Shown here: one piece after another, positions 33,378 through 46,382 of the stretch
Numbering within the stretch: position 1 is the stretch's first letter
How the letters are laid out: each line of letters starts with the position of its first letter
NCBI GenBank assembly: GCA_007570785.1
Contig: ML660774.1
Span: 12,816,845 to 12,880,844, forward strand
Length of the DNA stretch: 64,000 nt
DNA from: Antilocapra americana
Taxonomy: Eukaryota; Chordata; Mammalia; Artiodactyla; Antilocapridae
Direction: 5' to 3'
Notes under the pieces: generated by a model
What the model was told of the DNA's origin: nothing
Databases searched by the model: none
The model's input: only the letters and a program-made list of their open reading frames with translations
Made by a program: the position numbers and the translations under genes

Positions 33378-33588
33378 GGATCTTCCCAGGTGGCTCAGTG
33401 TTAAAGAATCCACCTGCCAAGCAGGAGACATGGGTTCAGTCCCTGGGTCAGGAAGATCCCCTGGAGGAGGAAACGGCAACCCACTCCAGTATTCTTGCCA
33501 TGGGAAATCCCATGGACAAAGGAGCCTGGTGGGCAACAGTCCACTGAGTCACAAAAGAATTGAACATGACTTGGTGACTAGACAACAG
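33378..33588 (+). mobile_element. Bov-tA SINE, sense
   Basis: Head 'cttcccaggtggctcagtgt', B-box 'gggttcagtccctgg', body 'gcaacccactccagtattct' on through 'aattgaacatgacttggtga', and an ACAACAGCA tail. Confidence 0.93.
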
Positions 33589-34099
33589 CAAAACTCTGGT
33601 TCTCCAAGCCAAAGTCTGGTCATTCAGCATCAAGTTTAAATTTCCTGAATTTGATAAAGTTGACAAATGTTATACTAAATGGTGGAATTCTAAAAATACT
33701 CCCTTTAAGACTGGCAGTGAAACAAGGATGGTGGTGGTGACCTATTTTTTTCAACATTATATTGTCGGTCCTAATCAGCAAGGCAAGGAAAGAACAGGTA
33801 TTAAAAAGCATAACTATTAGGAAGAAAGGAATGAAACTATATTTGAAGATGATATGACTATGTATATACTGTATATGTAAAGAATCTGTATTTTAAAAAA
33901 TAATTGGACATTTGTAAGTGGGAAATTTTGAAAATCAATGACTGTCAAACACCAAGCACTGAAATCAATTCCAGGTAGACTTTTTTAACCACATAAGAAA
34001 GACACATCATAAAGAGAATAGCTCCATAAAATCAGTGTATTATTAAAGGAAACATTAAAATATCAATAAACAGAATGGAAAATATTGTTACCTTTGTCA
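33589..34099. other. Single-copy AT-rich sequence, no gene seen
   Basis: No repeat or coding signal is recognised. A CT-to-TAT simple stretch near 33857-33880 is short. Confidence 0.5.
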
Positions 34100-34925
34100 T
34101 ATCAAGATTAAGACTTTGTATTTAAAAAGAAAAAAGACAAAATTAAAGGGCACGGCAAATATAACTGACAAATGACCTCTGTCCAGAAGACAGACAACCA
34201 GAATAGAATGGGCAGTAGACTCAGTCACTAAACAGCAGTAGGTATCCAGTCAATAAACATATGGACAGCTGCTCAATTTAATTAGTCACCATGGAAATGC
34301 ATATTTGAAGTTCCATGAAATACCATTACACACCCGGAATTAATAGAAATGAAAACGATGACAGCAACGTATGCTGACAAGGATCTGGAAACAAAGGAAT
34401 TTCCTACATTGTTGGTAAGGTTATATAAATTGGAGTGACTATTTTGCCGAATTGTTCAGCAGCTTCTACAAAAGCTGAACAATGTGTTGTTTACAACCCA
34501 GCAATTCTATTCCTAGGTATGTATCCAGCAAATTGCTTGTGCCTGAAGGAGAATGATAAAAATTTTTATAATGGTATTATTTATAAGCTAAAATCAGAAA
34601 ACATACAAGATGCCTCTAAGCAGTAGAATGGATTAATATATTGTGTTGTTTTTATTAATAGAATATTAGAGAAGAAAATTACATATGAACGAACTACCCT
34701 TACACTCAACAAAATGAGTGGCTCCCAGCCATCATGTTGAGAGCAAAATAAGCCTGCTACAAAAGATCTGGATCATATATTACATGATTCCATTTAACTA
34801 TAATGTTTATGGATGCATGTTTGGGAGCTAAAGCTATAAAGAGAAGTAAACATGGTTACTTTTGTTGTGGAAGAAGCTGGATAGTGATTGCAAAGGGGTG
34901 TGAAAGGAGTTTGGTGATGGTAATG
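34100..34925 (+). mobile_element. Old L1, ORF2 C-terminus and 3'UTR, sense
   Basis: Sense L1-like phrases appear in order: 'accatggaaatgcatatttg', 'ataccattacacacccggaa', 'tacaacccagcaattctatt', 'cctaggtatgtatccagcaa', 'gcctctaagcagtagaatgg' and 'tattacatgattccatttaa'. It is very diverged and frame-broken. The BovB at 34926 cuts it. Confidence 0.75.
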
Positions 34926-36730
34926 AACAGGAATCAAGACCATCCTCAAGAAAAAGCAATGCAAAAAAGCAAAGTGATCAGTGCAAAAAATTAGAGGAAA
35001 ACAATAGAATGGGAAAGACTACAGATCTCTTCAAGAAAATTAGAGATACCAAGGGAACATTTCATGTGAAGATGGTCTCGATAAAGGACAGAAATGGCAT
35101 GGACCTGACAGAAGCAGAAGATATTAAGAAGAGGTGGCAAGAATACACAGAAGAACTGTACAAAAAGATCTTCATGACCCAGATAAACACGATGGTGTGA
35201 TCACTCACCTAGAGCCTGGCATCCTGGAAAGTGAATTCAAGTGAGCCTTAGGAAGCATCACTACGAGCAAAGCTAGTAGAGGTGATGGAATTCCAGTTGA
35301 GCTATTTCAAATCCTAAAAGATGATGCTGTGAAAGTTCTGCACTCGATATGCCAGCAAATTGGAAAACTCAGCAGTGGTCACAGGACGGAAAAGGACAGT
35401 TTTCATTCTAATCCCAAAGAAAGGCTATGCCAAAGAATGCTCAAACTACTACACAATTGCACTCATCTCACACACTAGTAAAGTGATGCTCAAAATTCTC
35501 CAAGCCAGGCTTCAACAATACATGAACCGTGAACTTCCAGATGTTCAAGCTCTTTTTAGAAAAGGCAGAGGAACCAGAGATCAAATTGCCAACATCTGCT
35601 GGATCATTTAAAAAGCAAGAGAGTTCTAGAAAAACATCTATTTCTGCTTTATTGACTACACCAAAGCCTTTGACTGTGTGGATGACTATAAACTGGAAAA
35701 TTCTGAAAGAGATGGGAATACAAGACCATCTGACGTGCCTCTTGAGAAACCCATATGCAGGTCAGAAAACAAGTGTTAGAACTGTACATAAAAAAAAAAG
35801 ACTGATTCCAACTAGGAAGTGGGGGTACATCAAGGCTGTATGTTGTCACCCTGCTTATTTAACTTATATGCAGAATACATCTTGAGAAACACTGGACTGG
35901 AGGAAGCATACGCTGGAATCAAGATTGCTGGGAGAAATATCAATAACCTCAGAAATGCAAATAACACCACCCTTATGGCAGAAAGTGAAGAGGAACTAAA
36001 GAGCCTCTTGATGAAAGTGAAAGAGGAGAGTGGAAAAGTTCACTTAAAGCTCAACATTCAGAAAACTAAGATCATGGCATCCAGTCCCATCACTTCATGG
36101 CAAATAGGTGGGGAAACAATGGAAACAGTGGCTGACCTTAGCTTTTGGGCTCCAAAATCACTGCAGATGGTGACTGCAGCCATGAAATTACAAGATGCTT
36201 ACTTCTTGGAAGAAAAGTTAAAAGCAACCTAGACAACATATTAAAAAGCAAAGATGCTTTTTTTTGCCAAAAAAAGTATATCTAGTAAAAGGTATGGTTT
36301 TTCCAGTAGTCATGTATGGATGTGATAGTTGGACTGTAAAGAAAGCTGACTGCAGAATTGATGGTTTTGAACTGTGGTGTTGGAGAAGACTCTTAAGGGT
36401 CCCTTGGACTGCAAGGAGATCCAACCAGTCCATCCTAAAAAGGATCAATCCTAGGTGTTCATTGGAAGGACTGATGTTAAAGCTGAAACTCCAGTACTGT
36501 GGCCACCTGATGCGAAGAGATTACTCATTTGAAAAAGATCCTGATGCTGGGAAAGATTGAGGGCAGGAGGCAAAGGGGATGCCAGAGAATGAGATGGCCA
36601 GGTGGTATCATCGAATCCATGAACATGAGTTTGGGTAAACTCCGGGAGTTGGTGGTGGACAGGGAGGCCTGGCGTGCTGCGGTTCATGGGGTCACAAAGA
36701 GTTGGACACGACTGAGCCACTGAACAGAAC
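34926..36730 (+). mobile_element. BovB LINE, long sense copy with a small 5' deletion
   Basis: 34932-34973 carries BovB sequence from upstream of the RT (aatcaagaccatcctcaaga), which then jumps at about 34974 to the 'gtgatcagtgcaaa' region. A gap of roughly 0.1-0.2 kb relative to the 29.1 kb copy is implied. It ends at 'gactgagccactgaacagaa'. Inserted into the old L1 at 34100-34925. Confidence 0.95.
35009..36723 (+). pseudogene. BovB RT remnant with catalytic YADD changed to NANN
   Basis: 35009-35200 reads GKTTDLFKKIRDTKGTFHVK, 35360-35611 the fingers (YYTIALISHTSKVMLKILQA), 35819-36232 the palm (HQGCMLSPCLFNLYAEYILR) and 36264-36560 plus 36529-36723 the C-terminal region. At 35954-35965 the codons give N-A-N-N where active copies have Y-A-D-D, removing both catalytic aspartates. 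Frame changes separate the blocks. Confidence 0.92.
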
Positions 36731-38040
36731 TTGTAACACAAATGTTTGCCTGTGGAATCTATTGAATTATGCATTTTTGTTCTGCAAAATATTCTGTGCA
36801 TAAGTTCTATTAAACACACATGTGCACACAGACATGAATGGTTAAAAGAAAACCTACATAGTTGAATGAGCCTTTATATTTTGATGAAGAATTTAGCAGT
36901 GGGATTGGGATATTGAGTGGGAATAATGATGTGAAAATAATACAACCATTTGTAGTACAGTGTATAATCATTTAGCTGAGAGTTCTATGAAAACAAATCT
37001 TCTTTAACATAATCAACTATACTTGAGACTTGTTCATGTATGAGCAAAGCAAATGTTATAGCTTATATTGATATTTTATAAATATATGTTATAATTCAAT
37101 AAATGAAGGTTGTAATGAAAGCAGATTTAAAAAAAAGGAACAGTTAAGCATTTTAACTTAGGTAATAGATTCCATACAGGCTTCTTGCAATGAAGGCATA
37201 TCCTTTAAGTAAATGCCAATTGACTTAAAAAGAAAAAGAAAAAACAGTTCCTGAATGCAAATGAAAATAACCATGAAAATGTGAAGTATAAGCTGGTTTG
37301 GTTTGAAGGAAAGGAAGGAACATTCATGTGAATGTTCACAGTCATTGAACATTCAGAGGAAATAAGATGTTTAAAGTGGTGGAGCCTGAAGGCATTTTTA
37401 GTCACAACTGGGTTGAGAGCATAACCTGCGGACACAATGAAAGGAAGATGGGAGAACATAACAGTAAGATATTATGTTGGAAAGAAATTTATAAGGCAAA
37501 TCAGTAAAAAGTTGTGAAGAGCAACATGTGTCAATAAAGCAATTAAATATTTATTAAGTACCTGCCCCCTACAAAGCACTGTGCTAAAGGCTAATGAATA
37601 TGAGATACTGTATGTGTGTGGATGTATGAGGGAGAGAGTGTGTCTGTGCACACACATATAACCACCAAAGCCAGAATGCAATTACTCTATTATGAATATA
37701 AAGGAAATATGTTTTACTGGGACTTACCTGAGGTAAGCAGAATTAGGAGAGAAAGTGAGATTTTTACTGGGCCTTTGAGAGATACAGCAGAAGAGGGTCA
37801 AAAACACAAAGGCAAGAAAAGAGCAAAAATAGATAAGACTGGAATGGTAAATTAGGAATATATGGAGAAGGAATTTGTCAGCCAAGCAATGTATCTTCTT
37901 TCTATGGGAAACCATTGAAGTTTTTGAATGAAACAATGTTATAAATTCTTTTTGTTTTTATCTAAATTTTTTACATCACCAAATATATTGAAAGACTAAG
38001 TAATTTGGTGATATTTAGACACTAAAAACAATTCTTAGTG
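36731..38040. other. Single-copy sequence, no gene seen
   Basis: A MIR/L2-like phrase 'tttattaagtacctgccccc' and 'aaagcactgtgctaaaggct' at about 37547-37595 hints at an ancient repeat. 'gggaaaccattgaagttttt' near 37905 is likewise typical of ancient repeats, but neither can be assigned to a family. Frames here are short. Confidence 0.45.
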
Positions 38041-38252
38041 TTTTTTGTTGGCTAAGTTGTATACAACTCTTGTGTGACCCCCATGGACTGTAACCCGTAT
38101 GGCTTCTCAGTCCACTAGGTTTCCCAGGGAAGAATACTAGAGTGAGTTGCCATTTCCTCCTCCAGGAGGCCTTCCCAACCTGGGTATAGAACCTGTGTCC
38201 ATCTCCTGCACTCACAAATAGGTTCTTTACCACTGAGGCACCTAGGAAGCCT
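38041..38252 (-). mobile_element. Bov-tA SINE, antisense
   Basis: 'ttggctaagttgtatacaac', 'actgtaacccgtatggcttc' and 'ggccttcccaacctgggtat' lead to the inverted head 'tttaccactgaggcacctag'. Flanks with 'ctaaaaacaattctta' and 'ctaaaaccaatttta' look like a degenerate target-site duplication. Confidence 0.9.
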
Positions 38253-38320
38253 CTAAAACCAATTTTAATACATAAATGTTTGTGATCATTTTTATTGTGG
38301 ATAGCACATTTTACCAGTAT

Positions 38321-39645
38321 TCAGTTCAGTTCAGTCGATCAGTCGTGTCCCACTCTTTGCAACCCCATGAATTGCAGCACGCCAGGCCTCCCTGTCCATC
38401 ACCAACTCCAGGAGTCCACGCAAACCCATGTCCATCGAGTTGGTGATGCCATCCAGCCATCTTATCCTCTGTCGTCCCCTTCCCCTCCCAACCCCAATGC
38501 TTCCCAGCGTTAGTGTCTTTTCCAATGAGCCAACTCTTCACATGGGGTGGCCAAAGTATTGGATTTTCAGTTTCAATATCAGTCTTTCCAATGAACACCC
38601 AGGAGTTATCTCCTTTATAATGGACTGGTTGCATCCTCTTGCAGTCCAAGGGACTCTCAAGAGTCTTCTCCAACACCACAGTTCAAAAGCAGCAATTCTT
38701 CAGTGCTCAGCTTTCTTCACCGTCCAACTCTCACATCCATACATGACTACTGGAAAAACTATAGCTTTGACTAGATGGACATTTGTTGGGAAAGTAATGT
38801 CTCTGCTTTTCAATATGCTATCTAGATTGGTCATAACCTTCCTTCCAAGCAGTAAGTGTCTTTTAAATTTCATGGCTGCAATCACCATCTGCAGTGATTT
38901 TGGAGCCCAAAACAATAAAGTCTGACACTGTTTCCACTGTTTCTCCATCTATTTCCCATGAAGTGATGGCACCAGATGCCATGATCTTAGTTTTCTAAAT
39001 GTTGAGCTTTAAGCCAACTTTTTCACTCTCCTCTTTCACTTTCATCAAGAGGCTGTTTAGTTCTTCTTCACTTTCTGCCATAAGGGTGGTGTCATCTGCA
39101 TATCTGAGGTTATTGATATTTCTCCCAGCAATCTTGATTCCAGCTTGTGCTTCATCCAGCCCAGCGTTTCTCATGATGTACTCTGCATATAAGTTAAATA
39201 GCAGGGTGACAATATACAGCCTTGACATACTCCTTTTCCTATTTGGAAGCAGTCCGTTTTTCCATGTCCAGTTCTAACTGTTGCTTTCTGACCTGCCTAC
39301 AGGTTTCTCAAGAGACAGATCAGATAGTCCGGTATGCCCATCTCTTTCAGAATTTTCCACAGTTTAGTAAGGCTTTGGCATAGTCAATAAAGCAGGAATA
39401 GATGTTTTTCTGCAACTCTCTTGCTTTTTTGATGATCCAGCGGATGTTGGCAATTTGACCTCTGGTTCCTCTGCCTTTTCTAAAACCATCTTGAACATCT
39501 GGAAGTTCACGGTTCACATACTGCTGAAGCCTGGCTTGGAGAATTTTGAGCATTACTTTACAAGCATGTGAGATGAGTGCAATTGTGTGGTAGTCTGAGC
39601 ATTCTTTGGCATTTCCTTTCTTTGGGATTGGAATGAAAGCTGACT
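38321..39645 (-). mobile_element. BovB LINE, 5'-truncated
   Basis: It extends from the inverted tail 'tcagttcagttcagtcgatc' to 'gggattggaatgaaagctga', 1.33 kb. A local shortening at about 39363-39372 (missing part of the 'gatccacacagtcaaagg' block) breaks the frame. Confidence 0.95.
38331..39553 (-). pseudogene. BovB RT fragment with intact YADD
   Basis: 39347-39553 reads QARLQQYVNRELPDVQDGFR and on to NIRWIIKKARELQKNIYSCF. 38995-39228 contains YADD at 39091-39102, then TTLMAESEEELNSLLMKVKE. 38700-38948 is SLQMVIAAMKFKRHLLLGRK and beyond. The C-terminal zinc-ribbon-like region lies at 38331-38679. At least three frame breaks are present. Confidence 0.9.
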
Positions 39646-39689
39646 ATTTTTAGCCTTTATTTCAGAAATTGGAACAAAATTTGTTCCAA

Positions 39690-41215
39690 GCAATTGGAAC
39701 AAAATTGTCTCTAAATATAATTCCTACACAACCAATAATCTACTTTCTGTCTCTATGGATGTATCTATTCTTGACATTGCATATAAATGGAGTCGTACAT
39801 TGTGTGGTCTTGTGTGTCTGGCTTCTTTCAGTTAGCAAAATATTGACAATATTTGTTCTCATTGTAGAAAGTATCAGCTCTTCATTGCTTTTTATTGCTG
39901 AATAATACTGCATTGTATTGATTACTACATTTATTGACCCATTTATCAATTGATGTACACTTGGATCATTTCCAATTTTGACTATTATGAATAATGCTAC
40001 TATAGACATTCATGTACTACATTCGTGTGCTATAAACATTCAAGTATTTTGTGTAGACATATGTATTCAGTTTCCAGTGAAATTGGGATATACCTAGAAG
40101 TAGAATTACTGTGTTTAACATTTTGAGAAACCTCAAAACTGTTCTCCAGAGTATTAATAGGTACCTTATTTTGGAATCTCGACAGCAATGTAAGAGAGAT
40201 ACAGTTTCTCCAAATCCTCACTAACACTTCCTATTTTTTATCTTTTTTATTCAGAGGGTCAAGAGTAGATGAAAGGCAGTGTCTCATTGTGGTTTTGGCA
40301 TACATTGGCTTAGTAACTAATGACGTTTACTGTCTTTCCATGTGCTTTTGTCTATTTGAATATCTTTTATAGAAGACTGTGTATTCAAATCCTTTGTCCA
40401 TTTTTAAATTGGGTTGTTTGTGTTTTTATTGTTGTGTTGTAGGATATCTTCATATATTCTGGATATGGATTCCTTACCAAATATATGATTTGTAATTACT
40501 ATTTCTCATTCCATGGATTATCTTTTCACTTAATTGATAATCTCACTGAAGCTTGTAAAATTTTGATGAAATTCATTAATCTGTGTTTTCTTTCGTTACT
40601 TATGTGTTCAACATCGTAGTTTTTAACAAAGTACCTATTTCAAGGCCACTGTCCTTTTTCTTAAGTTTCAATACTTCTTTTATATTTCTCATAGAACAGT
40701 TACATGGTCGGCAGCCTATTTAAGTTTTTGTCTAAGGGAAATCTTAATTTCTCCCTTCATCATCAAAGGATAATTTTGCTGAATATAGGATACTTAGTTG
40801 ACAGTCTTTTTCTTTCAGCATTTTGATTATGTCATCTCATTTCTTTTGGCCTCCACAGTTTCTAAAGATAGGTCAGTTATTAAGGATGTCTTTTACATGC
40901 TGAGCCTTTCTTTAAAACTAATTTTACGGTTATCTCTGTCTATTGACACTTTGACTTTGTGCCTAGTTGTTATCTTTGGGCTTATTCTACTTAGAATTTA
41001 TTGATCTTCTGGAATGTGTAGGCTAAGGCTTTTTCTTTTTTTAAAATCAGATTTGGAAAGCTTTTTGCCATTATTTCTCCAGATATTCTTACTGTGCCTT
41101 TCTATTCTCCCTTCTTGGATTCTGTTATATATATGTTGATACGCTTGATGGTAACCCAGAAGTCTCTAAGTCTCTGTTTATATTTCCTGGATAACTTCAA
41201 TAGATTGAAGTTGAA
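39690..41215 (-). mobile_element. Old eutherian L1, 3'UTR to 5' part, with deletions
   Basis: 39690-40640 is antisense L1 3'UTR and ORF2 end ('ctactttctgtctctatgga', 'tggagtcgtacattgtgtgg', 'gaataatactgcattgtatt', 'atttttaaattgggttgttt'). At about 40700 it jumps to antisense ORF1/5' sequence ('gattatgtcatctcatttct', 'gccattatttctccagatat'). It is much older than the 48 kb L1 and has no usable frame. Confidence 0.78.
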
Positions 41216-41384
41216 ACAGAAATATTAAATGTATTATAGCTAAGCAATTGAAACAAAAAAAATGTGTGTCTTAAATATAATTCCTATATGCAACTGGCAA
41301 CCTACTTTCTCTGTAGATATATCTGTCTATCTATTTGTCTATATATAGATATAGATATAGATATCCACTGTCTCTGTGGATATA
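41216..41384. repeat. L1-3'UTR-like duplicate plus (GATATA)n
   Basis: 41258-41330 repeats features of 39690-39765 ('aagcaattg', 'aaatataattccta', 'cctactttct'), suggesting a local duplication. A GATATA/TCTATC microsatellite at about 41318-41365 follows. Confidence 0.6.
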
Positions 41385-41660
41385 TCTGTTGGGAGACACC
41401 TCACCCCATCTCTGCCTTGACATTCACACAGGTTCTTTATTTGTGCATTTGTCTTCAAATTTCAACTTTCTATAAAGAAACTAATCATATAGAATTAGGA
41501 CTAATCTTAACTCTTGTTATTTTAACTTGATTACCTCTGTAAAGAACTTTATCTCCAAGAAAGGGTTCATTTTCAGGTACCAAGAGTGAGAACTACAACA
41601 TATGAATTTAGAGGTGGGAGCATGAGAGGATATAATTTAACCAATAGTAAGACCTTCTAG
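41385..41660. mobile_element. Ancient eutherian interspersed repeat, family not assigned
   Basis: The stretch has the familiar phrases 'gagacacctcaccccatctc', 'ttttaacttgattacctctg' with 'taaagaactttatctccaag', and 'aactacaacatatgaattta'. These recur in many placental genomes. It sits between two blocks of one old L1 and was probably inserted into it. Confidence 0.6.
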
Positions 41661-41661
41661 T

Positions 41662-42640
41662 GACTCTAATTTTGTTATTGTTCTTTTCATTCAACAACAG
41701 AACTTCTCTTTTGTTTCTTTTGATCGAAATTTTTCTTAGACATTTTTCTTATTTTTGTAAGTCTTTAGATATGGTTTCATTTAGTTCTTTGAAAAATTTA
41801 TAACAACTGATTTAAAGCTTTTATCGAGTAAATAATTCCTCAGTTTCTATTGCCCGTTTTTATTTTATCCTCCCTGTGTATGGGCCGTAATTTCCTGTTT
41901 TCTTGTGTGCAGCATAGTCACTTTTGTTTGGAGAACTAGACATTTAAAATAATATAACATGTAAACTCTGTGAGATTCTTCAGCTGCCTCCAGCAGATGT
42001 TGTTGGGTCCGTTTATTTGTTTAGTGACTTCCCTGTATTAACTCTTTGAAACCTGCCTTCTTTGTCATGTGCATCCACTGAGGTCTTTAATCAATTAACT
42101 TAATGGTTAGTTGATGATTAGACAGAGGTTTATGTAAATTTCTTGGATGCGTAAGCCTCCCAGGCTTTGCCAAGGGGCTCTACATGTACCTGTGTGTGGG
42201 TATGGATATGTGTGAATATGTTGGGGCATGCCTTGCGCGCTCCTGCAGGCAGTTTGTAACGCTGCCTTAGACTCACTTCCAGCCAGTGCAGTCTCGTGGT
42301 CAAAAAGAGTTGAGATTTTAATGAATTATAAAGTCTTTCCCTGGCATTTGCATAGCCCTACATATGTGTATGACCTTCAATATTTCCAGGGATCTGATGG
42401 AGCTTTTCAAAGCCTCCCGTAAACATTTCATTCCCCAGTTTTTCTTAGGATTTTTTGGTCAGTCTTTTCTTTATTTCAGTTGATATTACTCCTTCAGGCA
42501 GGGGTGATATTAAGAAATAACCACTGATATTTTTCAACAAATGCTCAAATGATAGGCCTGATCCCACAGAGTGAGTCCTGAGTCAGACCAAATAGAGTTT
42601 GAGCTTCTCTAGAGAGCCACCAGACAGAGAAAGTAGTAAC
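41662..42640 (-). mobile_element. Old L1 5' region, antisense, continued
   Basis: 'gatatggtttcatttagttc', 'tttataacaactgatttaaa', 'ctgtgtatgggccgtaattt' and 'gagaactagacatttaaaat' match the 5' part of old L1 families, in the order expected to continue 39690-41215. It fades into unrecognised sequence near 42640. Confidence 0.7.
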
Positions 42641-44338
42641 AAATTTGTGGATGTGGACTTCTGGGAAAGTTCCAAACCTATTTTTCCCCTTCTTGTGGCT
42701 ACTAGACTGCTGGTTTTCCTACCTGCCATGTAAGTAGGACTATTAGTTTACAAGATTGCTGTTGAGTGGAGGTGGGGGTGGGTGGGAAAGGAGCAGGTCA
42801 GAATGCTGTGTTCTTACAGAGAGTGAGGTGTTTTTCTTGAATAAGTGCTCCTTTAATTATTATAAACTTGTGGTTAATTTCTAGATTTCTTTAAAAACTG
42901 AATCTTGCCATTTTTGTCAAGTGTTCTTATTACTTGTATAGAGGAGCAGATTTTTGGTGCTTATAGGAGTGTTTTAAACAAAGTTATTTTTTAAAAGAAT
43001 TTTTCTATATCCTAGCTTTACATAATTATTCTTGAGCCAATCTTGAGATATATACATATTTATAATTCCATAATATGGGTTGCTTTATTCTTAATAAATT
43101 CTTTCATTGCCCCTATCAGTTATTAAGTTAAAATACATAATATATAAATACCTAGAACAGAATGACCTGTTAATATGTTGTACTAAAACTGGTGATACTA
43201 TTTGGGAGAGAAGTGACATGTTAATAGACAAGTTAAGCAATATTTTATAGGACTTCATTATTCTATAAACTTACTACATGTTACAGAATAAGAGTATTGA
43301 TATAGTATATTATATAAATTTATTTAGAAATATTTTAACATTTATCAAGGAATCAAAAGCATTCACCACATCTGATCAGTTACAATAAGCAGATCACTAA
43401 TTTCATATAATATAATGCCAAAATTTACTACAAAGATAATGGACAAAAAAAAAATAATGTCATCATTAAAAAAAACACAAATTAAGGTACAGATTGCTCT
43501 TTCTACCTGTCTTCATAATCTAGATTCAGAGATTTGGTTTGTCTTCATTTCCAGTCAGTTCTAGGACTCTCTAATCTTAGCAAACTTCTCAAACAAGGAA
43601 ACCAAAACAAAGACAAAAATCTAAAGATGCCATTTTCATGTCAAAGTAAAATTATCACATTTGGAATTTTGAAATGGCTGTTTCCATACACATTCTACAT
43701 CCAGTAAATTCCTGTTTACTTCCCTGCTCCCATATTCTATCCATTTTATTATATGTACATGTCTGTTTCCTTCTAAATCCTAAACTTCTTTGGTAGTAAG
43801 TAATTTATACCTATTACCTAGTCTAAACTTACTCACCTAAGAACTTCCCCGAAGTGCAGATGTGTAAATACACTTGACTCTTTGAATGTAAAAAGTGGAA
43901 AGCTTTACTAGCTGGTGTTCTCAGTAGAGGCTTGATATTGTCATTGAGGCAGTAACATGGAGCGAGGATTTGAACCATCTGATCAAAATATCGATGGTCA
44001 GTTTTAGAAGAGGGAATTCTAGTACAGTGAAAAATCTTTGATGTCAGAAAAATTGGAAAGAAAATGTACATGGGAAGTAAAAACAAGAATTTTCACTTGG
44101 TCAGAGTGTGATTTTGTTATTCAGAATCCCTTTAAAAGTGATTTTCACTTTTTCATTTTTCATTCATGGCTCTAAGATCTTTGGTCAATCACAGATTGTC
44201 ATCAGAAATGCTTTATTTACATATAACAAGACCTACCATGAAAACTCAGACATACTTGTATAGAATCTCTAGATACTTAGAGTTGCTTAAAAACACATTT
44301 ATAAACAAGTGTTAGAGATGATTCATAGGTAAATTTAG
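42641..44338. other. Single-copy AT-rich sequence, no gene seen
   Basis: No repeat family is assigned. The 85-residue minus frame at 43829-44086 has no known domain. Confidence 0.5.
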
Positions 44339-44339
44339 A

Positions 44340-44464
44340 GGGCATGCAACCTACTCCAGTATTCTTGCCTGGAGAATCCCATGGGCAGAGAAGCCAGGCA
44401 GGCTATAGTCCATAGGGTCACAAAGAGTTGAACATGACTGAAACAGCTTAGCATACACACACAA
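44340..44464 (+). mobile_element. Bov-A-type SINE fragment, sense
   Basis: A 5'-truncated Bov-A unit runs from 'gcaacctactccagtattct' to 'gttgaacatgactgaaacag', ending in an ACACACA tail. Without a head it could come from Bov-tA or BOV-A2. Confidence 0.9.
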
Positions 44465-46185
44465 ACATTGACTTTTTGTCAAGTTTGATTTTCTAACATT
44501 CTATTCATGGTAAGAAAATGAAATATAAACACTAGAGTCAATAAGAGCTGAAATCATATCTTAAATCCACCACGACATACCAGCAGGAGAACTTTGAAAG
44601 AATTAGTAACATTTTCCCCAATTTTCTAATTTGTAGAAGCTAATGTCTCCATTAACTTTTTAGCATTAATAAAATAATGTGTGTACATAATACGTGATTC
44701 ATATCTAATTAATGCTAGCTTTTTTCCAAATGATATTTACTTATTTAATGTCCCCCATTATCTCTCATAAGGCAAATTTGTTCTATTTTTTCTTTAGCTA
44801 TACACAAATATTAACTTTAAGAAGTATGATGACTCATTATAAGCTTTTCAAGTTTCAAATGTGTTTTTCAGATAGTTCTGTAACTTCAAGCAACTGACTA
44901 TTCCTTTTCAAGTCTCAGTTCATTAATCTAGAAAAATAGAAGAGATACCTAAGAGGATTTCAAACTGCTTGCAAGCTGAGAATCTTTGTCACAGTTCTCT
45001 TGGTTGCATTTAACAGAAAACCACATCAATCTAGCTTAAACAAACAAAAATACATTTTATTGAAAGTATACTCTGGTGTATTACAAAACAAATGGAATGC
45101 TGATAAAACAGGACTAAAGGAAAGGGTGGGAACCAGGGAGTTCTGGAATCTCAGAAAAAACCTGTGACTCTATTATTCTGCAATTAACATGACTCTTTGT
45201 TGTGAATCTCTGTACTTCTCACTTCTGACTTGCTTGCCTTGTGTCTACCTCAGTTCCAAAGAGTATTGGCTAAGAGAGAGAGTCCTAACAAAGTTTTGCA
45301 ATGTCCTACATTGACTAGTTCCTAGGAAGTCAGCCTTTTATCTTCCTACGTTTTAACTGACTTCATTATAGAATGGAAATCGTTCTGCCTATATGGGTCT
45401 TGAAAAAGAACATTAGTGTTTCCACTGACTGTGCTATTAGACATGAAGCCTGTCCATCTCTTGGGAGAAGGTGACATAAAAATCCTTCAGGACGTATATG
45501 ATGTGGTAATAGGTCTCCTGCATTTGTAGAGTCCTCTTACCTCCACGGAAAACTCAGAAAAACTCAAATTCCTTCAAATTTTCTGAGAAGTGCAGACTAG
45601 ATTTTAAGAAAAGAAAACTTGTGACTCCAAAACTTTTTTTAAAAATTCTTAAATAGGTGCAATGGATAGGTCTTTAATAAGCTATCTTGAAAACAGTACA
45701 AAATAAATCAGGTCATAGAGACCTAATGTATTTAAACACTCACATGCCCATATTACTAAATAAGATTGTTTAGGCTTGAAGTAAACCATCCCATATAGAG
45801 TCCCTGTCTTCAGGGAGGTGCAGCAGAAACAGCAAATATGTTGATAAATGTAAAAAAAACATATTATTATAAAAGACTGTTATTAACTGTTTGAAGTTAA
45901 AAAAAACTAATGGCAGAGTTTGTAATATATATAGAAAACATATTAAACAAGTAAATGACAAAAGAAAATGACATTTTACTGTTAAACAGTTTTTACAGTG
46001 GGTTTTGATAAATTGAGGAGGCATATTTTAATCACCAAAGAAGCCACCAAATTTTTTTTAAAGGAATAATAAAAAATTCAGTAGAGTAAAAAAAATGAAT
46101 ATTAGAATAAAATAATTTAATCTAAAATTTGTTAGGAAAGGAAGAACAAAGGGAAAAAGAGCAAATGATACAAATAGGGAACAAA
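44465..46185. other. Mostly single-copy sequence, no gene seen
   Basis: 45005-45070 ('gcatttaacagaaaaccaca' to 'acattttattgaaa') resembles a family of ancient mammalian repeats, unassigned. The rest is AT-rich with no credible frame. Confidence 0.45.
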
Positions 46186-46197
46186 TAGCAAGATGGT

Positions 46198-46382
46198 CTT
46201 CACAGGTGGTACTAGTGGTAAGACACAAGAAGCATGGATTTGATCTCTGGGTCAGAAAGGTCCCCTGGAGAAGGATATAGCAACCCACTTCAGTATTCTT
46301 GCCTGGAACATTCCATGGGCAGAGGAGCCTGGCAGGCTAAAGTCCATAGAGTTTCAAAGAGTCAGACATGACTGAATGAGTG
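46198..46382 (+). mobile_element. Bov-tA SINE with perfect 12-bp duplication
   Basis: The sense head is degraded ('cacaggtggtactagtggta') and the body is clear ('cccacttcagtattcttgcc' through 'gagtcagacatgactgaatg'). tagcaagatggt at 46186-46197 recurs at 46383-46394. Confidence 0.95.
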
